From positions 26,433,753-26,497,752 of the forward strand of contig NC_090290.1 of the NCBI RefSeq assembly GCF_037392515.1: a DNA stretch of 64,000 nt, in the 5' to 3' direction. Each line of letters starts with the position of its first letter. Positions within the stretch are counted from its first letter, which is position 1. Position numbers and translations under genes: made by a program. The DNA is from Haliotis asinina (Eukaryota > Mollusca > Gastropoda > Lepetellida > Haliotidae). Below, piece by piece: positions 12,101 to 24,100 of this stretch. Under the pieces are notes generated by a model. It did no database searches. It worked only from the letters and a program-made list of their open reading frames with translations, and was not told where the DNA came from.

Positions 12101-15100
12101 ACTTACAGGACCCAATGTCCTGTTACTTTGAAACACCATTCGTGAACACTTCAAGCATACATATATTTAAAATGTGACTTGTCAAACTGTTACACATGAC
12201 AAATAAGGCGAGGAACATGCCAAATTGCTGGACTTATCGTCATGACTATTCTTTTAATCTCTTTGCGTTCAGTGTGATGTTTATGTGGCTTTATTGGGCT
12301 CATTGTCTGAAGTACAAGTCTCTACATGTCCAGTACATTATTACTTTAATGTGAATGGGGATGGATATGCCAAGGAAAATTGTGTGCATCAATGTTTGCT
12401 TATGCAACATCATAATCTCAAGGGTTTATCAGGCAGTGCGTACATTATAGAAGTATTATGTAGAATTTGAAGAATGTCCCTAAAGTGCTTCCTGCAGTTT
12501 ATTTTAGTCATTTAATGTTTTTCAGTTGGAGAAGTTTTTTGAGAAGACAAAGAAAGATGTAAGTATTTCACAGTTATTAGTGTTTCCATTAAGGGCCAAC
12601 TAATATGGTCAAAGTCTTAAGTACATAACTATTGAACTAGGTTTCATTTCTGAAAATATGTTTAATGTTTTGTTATTTTGTATTTAGTAAAGTGCCAATC
12701 TTTGTCCCTTTTCTTTGGTGCCGAGCTGCATCCCTAAGGCATGAGAGAATCAGGTTATTGTGGGTTTGCATGCCAGGTTGTCCCTATTGTTTCTTGGTTT
12801 GTCAACACAATACTCATTCTCATTGGTTTCATCTCAATCATTAATGCCTAACTGGATAACTTCTGGATTCCTTCTAAGTTAAAAGTTAACATGGTTAAGT
12901 TGAAATTTGAAGACATGCTGTATATATAACTTACAGAAGGTCAAGGTCACTATGACGATCACAGTAGCGTCTGTGTGAACTTAATCAGCTTGTGTTTGCG
13001 TGACATGTCAGGGAATGAAATAGTTCTGAATTTGTGTGTCATGACACATTCAGTTTGAAAGGACATGGATAATATATTTTCAATGCGCCAAGGCAGCACG
13101 ACTGAAGTTGTAAAAATATTCCGCTTGCCGCTGGTTAGAGAAATGGAACATTCTATAAATTTGACTACATTAAATATTTCAATAGCTATTTTTTGCAGCC
13201 CATCAAACTGTTTATCGTAATTTCACAGCTTGACATGGGTGTAGCCATTCTGAATGCCAGTTAGCATCAGTGTTTGCCCATGACACCATGGTGTCATGAG
13301 AGGGAGTCATGGACATGTTGTAGGGAGTCAACATCAGTATGGAACTTTCATCAAGATGTCAACTGATTTTTTTATTACTTATAATATACAAGATAAAGCA
13401 TGTCAGGTATTTATTCAGCACTGAGCAGTTAACTGGCAGACAATAAACTAAGTAGTTTTAAACAACTGTAAATTACAAGCTTAGATTATCTGAACTTAAT
13501 GCCCAGTAGCATTACATCAACAATGACCAACCATTTAAAATTCACTGCATGTGTGAGTTAGTTTATGCATCAAATGCTCTGGTTTTCAGCGTCAGGGCAA
13601 ACATTTGAGCATAGGGGCCAATGATATGACACAGTTTGTGGGTTATTGTGTAGCCACTAATAGGCATTGCAGAAAGGGCTGGGCAGAAAGGAACATTATG
13701 TAGTTCAGGGACTTTGAGACAGACTAGTTTACAGTGTTTTCTGTTTTGCTAACAGTGTATATTGAAATGGCATAATTGTTGTGATTTTTCTGTTTTACTC
13801 TTACATCATGTAGAAGACATCAGCTGATTGGCTTATTGCTGGTCAGATTCATTAAACTGACTTAGATAGAACTGTCTTATTTACACAGCTGCATGTAAGT
13901 CTCAAAGATGTGTCTAAACAGTAAGTTCTAAAACAGAAGTGATGCTATTAAAATGACAGTTCATTTAAGTGTATCTAGAGGAATTAGTCATGAACACTGG
14001 GACTTTGTTTTAAAATGGAGGTACATGAGACGTGTACAATTACAAGTTTTACTCTCTCATTGAAGTGTACCTGGATGATGGAAATTTCTAAATTGGAGTT
14101 GTCTTTCAGTAGACGTCTTTTTTCTCAAACCTGAAATGCAGTCATTTGCTGTAAGTATGTTATGGTACTTCCTCATAATAATGTAGATTGAGATATAGGA
14201 CTGTTTTATTGTATCTAGCATTAGTGAAGTTAGCCATGGTTTGGCAAGGCAAGGCAAGTTACTTTAATGTGTAGGGGGCTTGTTCTTAACTTAGCTTTTT
14301 TATGCTTTTACAAATGGTTAACCTTAAGAATAGTTGTTCACTTTACACAACCATTGATGACTGTAAACCAATACAATGTTGTCTTTACCTTCACCCAAAT
14401 TACATATTATATTACCTGGGTAAGTATGTACAGTGTTTCCAGTATGCTGATTTGTAGACCAGATTTTAGTGGACTATGGATGATTGCTCACAGAAGGTAA
14501 AAGGTTTATAGCTTCGAATCATAAATTTTACTACATACATGAAGAATGTGTGCTGGACATCATTGACATTTTCACATTTGCTGGTCACAAGCATTATTTA
14601 GTTGATGAGATTTTAGGTTTGGTTTGTTGCTTTAAGCTGTATTCAGCAATATTCCAGCTATATCGCAGTGATCTGTAAGTGATCTAGTATGGACCAGACA
14701 ATGCAGTGATCAACAGCGTGAGCATCAATCTATGCAATTGCGACAAGATGACATGTGCCAACCAAGTCCATGAGTCTGAACACCTGATCCCATGAATTGC
14801 CTCTCATGACGAGATTGGATTACTGAAAAACAGGATCTTCACAGGGATACTGCATAATTATATTTGGCATAGTTATCGGGGTTTTTCATTGACATTGACT
14901 CATGGTGACTCACAGTAAATGTTTAGTATTTTTTTAAATTTTGGGGTATGACAATATTTTGCCAATGAAATGATTCCATTATCAAATATTGATAAAGCAA
15001 GGGCTCTGAAAGCATATTTTGCTGTATTGTTCTTTGTAGTAAGTAATCTGCATAGTTAGTTGTATTTAGTGAGGTATTTGGATTTAAGGTACTTTCATTT

Positions 15101-18100
15101 AAAAAATATTGCATCAGATTTGACTCATTTGAAAATATTTTTAGGGTATTTCACAAAATTGCAGAGTGACACATGCAGGAATAATGTCATATATGACCAT
15201 GTCATTATGCAAGTATAGGGTAGTAGTTATGTGTATGAGTTTGAATCAGTATTTGACAAGTTGGTCAATTTCTTTGAAATGACATGAAAGACTTTTGCTT
15301 GAATTTACCTCAGTCTGTCAACAGAATTTGAGTTCGTAAGTCAGAATGTTCAGTCAAGACATCAAAAGTATCTATAGTGATAAAAATGCAGTTTAGCTCA
15401 AATGAACTGATATTGAGAAGGAAAGTGATTGTATGTCAGAGTGTTTGGTCCATTCTGTAATTAATGTTGTAAGTATGTTGTATTCTTCATAAAATGTTAA
15501 ATTTGATCAACAGTTGGCCTTCTTTTGGCCATGATAATTGATATTGTTATTCATTAGCAGTGTTCAGTATGCTTACATTGTACAGAAAGAAAAGAGGTAA
15601 TGTTTAGAATGTTATGTTTACCTTACTAATGCAAATATTTGTTGAAAAGTTTAGATGACTTGCAGAGCCTTGTGCGTTCAGCTATATATGATCTTAGAAG
15701 TGATTTCATTACAAATGATTTTCATTACTTCAGTTTGAAGGGACCCGTAAGGATCCAGGGTAGAATAGGCCTTCAGCAACCTTTGCTTGCCATGAAAGGT
15801 GACTCTGCTTGTTGTAATGGGACTGGGTGGTCAGGCTCATTGACTTGGTTGACATATGTTATTGGTTCCCAGTTGTGCATATCAATGCTCATGCTGTTGA
15901 TCACTGGATTGTCTGGTCCAGACTTGATTACTTACACATCACCATCATATAGCTGGAATACTTGCTGAGTGCGGCGTAAAACTAAACTCACTCACTCACT
16001 TGGCATGAAGGTGACTTAGGCACAGAAGCAGTAGCACCGTTCTATGTACTATTACACTTAATGCAATTCTGCTTTTGTTAATCATGGTGTTGTTATGACA
16101 GGAAAATTATGTTTCTGTATTTCAGGCCGAGCTATTGGTTAATGACGTTTTCCCACAGAGAATCATGGCTTTGGAAAATCTGCATCAGGTGACTAATCAG
16201 TCTATCATTAATCGGAGCCTAGTTTTTCAGCTTCATAATAAGTTAGAATATAATAAGTTAGTAAGTTAGGCTTAGTTGTATGCTCTCATGAACATGAAGG
16301 TTTTTAGTTCAGATCTGAAACTTGTGATGTTGGAATTGTCACACAAGTAGGCTGGAAGTTTGTTCTATAACTCACCACCTGCTTTGCAGAATGCTTTGCA
16401 GAATTTCCGTGAGTGATGGTACATATCACAGGCACAGTAGTTAGGAGAGTGGACATAGATTGTAATGTCCTCCTCTGGTGATAAGGGCTGATGAGCTCGT
16501 GGATGTAATCAGGAGCAAGGCCATTGAGCGCCTTGGAGACAAACAATAGGAGTTTGAATTCAATCCTCTACCTTATTGGTAACCAATGTAGTTCCTTGAG
16601 TACAGGTGTTGTATGCTTTTACTTCTTTTTGTGGATAATCATTCTGGCTGCTGAGTGTTTGCTGAAGCTTGGCTAAAAAGTTACTTCTGCATCCAAACAA
16701 AAGACTGTTGCTATAATTGTGCCTGGATGTTGCAAAGGCATGGAGAAGGGATTTAACATCTTTCAGGTTGAGACATCTGACCAGTGTTCCTGATATGGTA
16801 GTAAGCTGTTTTACACCATGTGGACATACCTCACAAGGGTCAGTTCTGAATCAAAAAGGACTCCTGAGGTTTCTAGCACACACACTTGGCACAATCAGGT
16901 ACTTGAAATGCCAGTTTCTGCTTCTGGGACCTTACTCCCTCGACAGTCACAGTTGGGAAACATCCTGTTAGATAGGATATAATCCTCATGAGGGCATGAC
17001 CTGTAATACTGACACAGTCTTCCTGATGTGTCAACAGGATTGTGTGATCAGTTGTATTGAATGCAGCGGATAAGTAGAGAAGTACCAACACAGCAGCACC
17101 CATAGAATCCATAGAACAGAGAATATTTTTCTGTACTCGCAGTAAGGCAGTTTCAATGCTGTGGTCTAACACGGATTGCAGCTTCAGTAGTAATTAGTCA
17201 AATAGTTGTGTATATGCAGATTGTTATATTACATATTACATCATATATATGTTAATTTGGTAGCTCTTTAGCATGAAACTTTGTTCTGGTGCATATTTTA
17301 GTTTTGCAATGCTTGCTGTATCAATCAGTCTGCTCCAGTCATTTTCCTCAGACCAACTATTAAGCTCTTTTATCTTTTTGAACTCCTTATAGTAAGACCA
17401 GTAGTTAATTTTGATAAAGTTTATTTTGTAAATGTTTGTACAAATTTACTGTGACTAATTGATCTCTAAACAAATTTAGTTTGTTGCGTATAGTTTTAAA
17501 GGGGTAGCATGGTAATGCCATGGGCATGTATGGTTTTATATCCTGGATAAAATAAAATGAGTGCACCTCCTACAGTTGTCAAGAAACACAGACCTGCTTC
17601 TTCCTATGTGTTCAGCAGCTAGAGCTTTGCACATGTGTCTTACAGTAGATGGTCCTGGACTCTTTCATGCTATGGATTTGAAGTCTGTATCCATAAGATA
17701 TCACTCATCAGAACCGTGTCAGCCAGCAGATACAGTCTGATAACCACTTAGTTTAAAAGCATCAATATACTTCGGTGAGCAACAGTGACATGGCTGTAAC
17801 GTACTGGTCCTTTTTGTTCTTCCATATGTTCTTCCTTCTCACTATGGCGGTGGTGGTGAAGCCTAGTGGTAAAAGTGCTCATTTGTCACGCTGAAGACAT
17901 GGGTTTAATTCCTCACATGGGCATAATGTGTTGAACCCATTTTGGTGCCCCCTCAGTGATATTGCGGGAAAATTGCTTAAAGAGACATAAAACTAAACTC
18001 ACTCACTCACTCATTCACCTTATTACTATTATGCAGGATAGGTGATTTGGTCGTGCGTTCACAAAGTTTAATTGGTGGAAGTGAAGATTTAAGAATTAAT

Positions 18101-21100
18101 CTAAACTTCAGTGATGAAAGTCAGTGTACTTGCATCTTTTAAGATCTTAAATTTCTATCTGTTTTGAGGATGTAAAGGAGCTCTTAATATGATGATGACT
18201 TAATATTAAGGGAGCTGCAAATATGTCTAGTTTTCTTTTAAGAAAGATCAATCAGGACATGGTAATATTGGGGCGATGCATGGGGATGGGAGGAAACGAT
18301 ATGCCCTGAGTCCCCATGTACTTTAATTTCTTTATTAACCTTTCATAGAAAAGTTTACTTTGTCTTTTCCTTTATTTTGTGCCTTGTTCCACATGTGGAT
18401 TTCTCTCCTTAAATGCTTGAAATATACATTTTTTGAGTAATGTATAACTTGTGTTTCAGTCCATGAACCTGACCAAGTTGTCTGAAGTCCACAATGATTT
18501 AAACATCCCTGTGCCAGATCCTGTGCTGCTGCTTCCCGACACAGAAGAGGTTGGACATTAGTTCATGAATAGTTCACATGTACCATGTCAGCTCATGTCA
18601 ACTGTCTCTCTGCTACAGTTGAACTCAGCTTAACAGTCTACTTATGAGTGTTGTTCTGAATAATTGAAATGATTGAAGACTGGCTGCACTGACTGAAACT
18701 CCCAAACAGTCGATCATGTTTTCTCATAATCAAACACAAACAATTTTGACATGATAAGGATGCTTTTGTGTGTTGTAAACTTTTCATTTCATAAGCACTA
18801 TGAACATATTTAGTTGCTACTGTTTGTAGTTTAACACATCATCAGCATTACTAATCAATGAGATAGGGTAGCTAACAAATCCTGCAACCCACAGATTTTC
18901 CTGTGCCAGTGTTACGTGACGGATCACCTGTCAAACAAGTGAGAATCATTTCAGGGAAACAATGGAAATTCTGAGTTGATTTACATACAGAAAGTGTACC
19001 AACTAATATGAAATGACCCTTCTGATATTTACAGCCCGCTTTGTGCTGGATGTCTTTTAGATTTGGGCAAGTTGTTACTTTAACCCTGTTGCAAACTATA
19101 TATTAGTATGAGTAATTAGATAAGATCATGTGGATGAAAATGCATGATTCCACTGCCCAACTGCAGCACCATGCTCGCTTTTCAAAGTTGACATTGCAAA
19201 AAGATCATCAAAACAGCATGAAAAATTGATGCTTTGTATACCCAGTATTAGTATGACCATTTCATACCCTTTCAATCTATGTTGTACAAGTAAAACCTAG
19301 CTCAACTTCCAGGTATGTAGTTGATGTTTGTGCCATCTATTGTAGGTGCATATCCATAATGGAACCCAGAACACTCACTTAGTTTACTGGTGTTGAAGAT
19401 TATGACAATTATTATCATATAGATTTTCTTATGTATTCACACTTGCATTGATTGATGCTCATGCTCTTGATAGCTGGCTTGTCTGGTCCAGTATCAGTCC
19501 ACAACAGCCCATCACCATGTAGCTGGAATATTGACGAGTGTGGTGTTATACAACAACCCAACCAACCAAAACCCAACTATTCCACAAAGTGATCTGCGTA
19601 CATAGACAATCATAAGCCCCATGTTTAAACAGAGACTTACAACAGCACCAGCTCTAACCTTAGTCTGTGAAACAGGACCATTGGATCTGATCCTGTTGCT
19701 TATGGTCACAGGTCATATATTTCAGAGATGAATTGTATACGAATATCTGGAGGGTGTCATTATTTTCCTTATCCTGACTTATGTTTATTATGCTTGTCTT
19801 GTCCTTCTATCCAAGCATAGTCGAACACATGAATCCCTTGAAGTTCCCTTCATTAAAGCAGACATAAAATCATTACTCACCCTCGAATAACCCTCCTTGA
19901 GCCCATCCATTTTGGCAAGCTAATCAGTCACATAACATGCCATGCTCTTCACTCTCTCCTTATTCACCCTAGAGGATGGACACGAAGACATATCCTTTAC
20001 TAGATTCGGCCTTATAATCAACTAAATTACAGCTGTATTCGGTTTTTTACCAGTATATTTGCATCATGTTACAACATTTTTACCAAATTGTACGTAAATT
20101 ATTCCCAAATTGTACTTAATTTGTTTGCCATTTTAACTCATTGTCGTATGTTTCATAACAATTGATGAAAACTTGTTTGCGTTGCAAATATCAGTTGTCG
20201 GCGTTTGACTTGCATTTATATTGTGCTTCTTGCACTGACTATTCAACAGTTCAGTCCTTATATATTTGCTGTTCTTTAGTGTGCAAAGGATTATAACAGA
20301 AGGCATAACCATGTCATGTTGGGTAAAAGTACTAATAAAAGCACTAGTAATCGTTTGTTAACTGATGCTGAAATTCAACACTTCAATGAATCGCCTAGCG
20401 GCTCCCATGGACAGTCATGTGGTGCTGTGGGATATGCCTTCTCCAGTCAGAAGAGATCATCGTCTTCCAAGTTGCTGTCATCTCAGACTAAGAACCACAA
20501 GTCTACATCAGCGCTTGAGAAGAAGAAATTATCAACTTCGAAGACTTCGTCAAGTTCTTCACAGAAGTTGAGGTCCTTCTGTTCCGAGATACTCCCACCA
20601 CACGAAGAAGACGTTTTTGATGAACCCTTGATCCTGCTACCAGAGGTTCCAATCCTCTGTCGACCCGTTACAACAGCTAGTGTGACGGCAACAGTTTCTA
20701 CTCTGACAGAAAAGCTGATTCAACCCCTACAGCCATCACAAACACAAGATTCAGTGCAGAAGAAAAGGCTGCCAGAGCTCCACAGTACTACAATTGCATC
20801 GACGCAACTGGACCAAGATTGCAGTAGTCATGGGGTCCTGCACGAAGTTATTACAGACAGCCGATCAGAAGCTCACCTTCTAGATGATGAAAACCTGCGC
20901 TGTAACTCACATGCCAGTATCCAGTCCAAGCCTGTGTTGCAGGACAGCAGAAGTTTACAGTCTGAGACCTTAATGAGACCTTGAGGATCATCATAACTCT
21001 GCGTGCAGGAATCATCGCTGAGCTGACTCACCGTGGGATTCACCTGGAGACGGTCATCAGGATCACTCACCTGCATGCATCACGCACAGACTCCTACCAC

Positions 21101-24100
21101 TATGAGGATAAATAGGATGCCATTTTTCCAGACACAGAAGTAACATCTTGGATTGCTCATTTTTTGGAATTAGAATCACCTTCCAAGGAATCTGACGTGC
21201 GTACTTATAAGATGATTGGCAGCGATTTTGATACGCTCACCATACCGCTGATTGAACCTATATCTAGAGTTCAGGAGAATCTACACACAGCATTTGATAA
21301 AGCAACTAAATATCAGGGTCAGCATATACTGATACTCAACCCAAAGAAGTTTCTGCCTTCTCTGCACCCAGTGTTTGCAATACTTCAATTTACCACCAGG
21401 GCCTGCTGCTATCTGCAGGCTTTAAAATCTACAGGCCCTGAATGAAATCTGTATGTCCATTTGGTTAAAGTCAATCCAATAAGACAAATTGTAAACCAAA
21501 AGTTACTGTGTTCTGTAATCTGATTGGTTGAAAAACATGATCAAATGGTATTAGATTCCCGGAAACTGCAAGACTATTCACTGCGTATTGACACGTAGAC
21601 AATTGTTTTGTTATGTCATCAACAGTGGTGACTTCATTCAAATCATATTGTGACGTAGAGTTAGAATGACGTCACAAATGAGCGACTCCAGATGCTACCA
21701 TGGGAACCAGCTGAAACAGCCAACTGATGACACTTCACTGCTGTACCCCTACTCGATGTAAACGAGTGCAGACAGTAAAACCCCTTTGGTTTACTTTTTT
21801 GTTTACAATGTCGATAAACATCATATGTTGGACAATTTCCGGGTGTTAATGAGTATTTGAAGCACGGGAATATTTCATTTGAAATGCATTCCCGTGCTTC
21901 AAATACTCAATAACACCCAGAAATTGACCAACACATGATGTTTATCTCCTAAAGAGACCACATTGTATACAGTTTCACGCTGTTTCTACAAAACCGAATG
22001 AAGCCTATGACGCACAGATGAGTTTTTATTTATTAGACTAGTGTTGACATTACAATACCAAAGTGCTGAAATACCAGGAAGTACAACTGTAAGCTATCGT
22101 AAAATGGTGGATCTTTGATGATTCTTGAATGTTAGAAAAGGGAAACATTCCAGTTGAGAAATAACTGACAGATGATTTGCTGAAGGTCATAAGGGTCTGC
22201 ACATATATGTAACTGTTGGCCCGATACGAAAACAACTGGCGCTGAGCTTCCTGGCCCGAAGATGTTTTGGCAATTGTGGTACCCCCAAGATACAAGAACG
22301 AAAGTTGAAAGTTTGCACATTTACAGTGCAGTTTCAAGTTCCCATAGGAGGATGTGAAGTACATGACAACCAGAGATTCCAGGATGTGTCATTACACACC
22401 ACTGATTTCGTCAGATTCTGGCAAGCGTAATAAGCATGAGTCAGGAAAAGGAAAAATGTGCAATTTTCTGATTAAGATGGCTATTTTATACTTATCCTGA
22501 CTCAAGAAGTCAACTCTCCTTTTCTCCCCTCTCATGACACTCTGGATTTCCCTGCAAATCTGTCTGGGGCAAGTATTTGGAAAGAGTGGAGAGCATGGCA
22601 TGTCATGTGACTGATTTGTGCACCAAAATGCATGGGCTCAAGGGAGGCTACTCATGGGCAAGTAATGATTTTACGTCCTCTTTAATGAAGGGAACTTCAA
22701 GGGATTCACATGTTCTGCTATGTTCGGATAGAAGAAGGGGACAAGCATAATAAGCATGAGTCAGGATAAGTATAAAATATCATTATTAATCAGAAAATTA
22801 CGTATTTATTGAAAGGAAAAGGCTTAGGGTGTTCCAATATTTTCATACCATATGAGACTTGGAGTATCCTTCTCCTACGATTCCTAAATTCAACACATAT
22901 AAATTAATGTGAATGGTAATATCTACAAAAAGAGGCAATATCAGTTACACTGAGTATGTAAGAGATGGTGGAAAAATCCATATTTCTTTAATTCTCTTCG
23001 CTGTGGAAGTTTAGTCAAGTTTCAAGTGGACTGCAGCATATACAGAGCAATTTGCAATGATCTTTTTTATTGTGCCTTCACAGTTTGCTTTAGCAGTTAT
23101 CTGATAATGTAAATTTTTTAGAGACATTCATCATGACTATCCTTTTTTTCAGCCATCATCAAAAAAAAGGAAAGTTGAAGTCTCTTCTGACAATGGCGAA
23201 AGTATATCAGGTATAATTTGTCGACTAATGACTGCCTTGTAAAACTAGATGGCTTTCAGTTGTTAGAATGTGATTGCTGCTATGCCAGTAATTTTATGAA
23301 AAGGGTTATTAACAACAGAAATTATTATTCCATGGACTTTTCCAAAATGAACTGTTGAATTTTTGTTTATGTCTTGAAAAGATCAATTGAAGTGGTCATA
23401 ACTTAAAGGTCACATGCAACCAAAAAATCAAACATTATTAAAACACAAATATCAGTTATTCATGACATATAATATACATTGCTGCTTGGAAAAAAACAAA
23501 TAAAGAAAATTATAAGCATACAATCGTGATTCAAAAGTGCAATATTTCGGACTTTGGCTTACTTCCCTCGAAATGAAGTCCTTGGGAGACCGAACCCAGT
23601 CATGGCGGGTGGATGTGCACTCGAGTGTAACGACAACTTCTGATTGGCTGGTTCATTTGCTGATACGCTGAGGGCTCATTGTGTGTACAGAAAGATGATC
23701 TGTTTGATGGGCATTTTAGAAGTATGGCGAGTCACAAGAAAGTAAGAGGCGGTGGGGTAGCCTGGTCACTGCGTTCGCTCATCACGCCGAAGGCCCGGGT
23801 TCGATTCCCCACATGGGTACAATGTGTGAATCCCAATTGCTAGTGTCCCCCGCATGGATATTGCTGGAATATTGCTAAAAAGCGGCGTAAAACTAAACTC
23901 ACTCACTCACAAGAAAGTAAAATTCTTTATGGATAACAACTTCTTTTATTGTACTTGATGCGTCGTTTCAGTGTGGATTCATATACTGTTGTCAAACAAA
24001 ATCATATACACTAGAAGTTGTTATCCATAAAGAATGTATATAGAGAAGTTGGGTTTTGTAAATACATGTTCTCTGAATTTGTGTTCGATCCAATGACGAA

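Larger units (their letters stand above)
9158..12525 (+). other. PSME3 intron 1
   Basis: AT-rich intron. It holds a candidate inverted-repeat element (about 9980-10950) and a truncated MITE end (12058-12148). No nested gene is seen. Confidence 0.75.
12559..16125 (+). other. PSME3 intron 2
   Basis: AT-rich. It contains two SINE-related copies in opposite orientation (14610-14840 and 15738-15996) and otherwise nothing recognised. Confidence 0.75.
16189..18459 (+). other. PSME3 intron 3
   Basis: It contains a decayed minus-strand LINE (16300-17190) and a tRNA-type SINE (17844-18012). Otherwise it is featureless. Confidence 0.75.
19768..22770 (+). mobile_element. DIRS-like element with about 200-bp inverted termini
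   Basis: The left end (19768-19970) is the reverse complement of 22566-22770, with matching blocks such as gaatcccttgaagttccctt and catgccatgctct. Just inside the right end, 22404-22503 matches the outer right border (22740-22800) partly in direct (aataagcatgagtcagga) and partly in inverted (gagtcaggataagtataaaa) orientation. Inverted termini plus an internal complementary region next to one terminus is the known DIRS layout. At 3.0 kb it is shorter than a full DIRS (about 5-6 kb). I saw no reverse transcriptase, RNase H or tyrosine recombinase, so it would be an internally deleted copy. A MITE-like element with long inverted repeats is the alternative. Confidence 0.55.
18550..23152 (+). other. 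PSME3 intron 4
   Basis: The longest PSME3 intron. It hosts a SINE tail (19445-19560) and the 3-kb DIRS-like element (19768-22770). Confidence 0.75.

Noticed and set aside
23755..23810. tRNA gene
   Set aside because: The B box is good, but the cloverleaf cannot be completed, and the unit is a SINE with a target duplication and tail.
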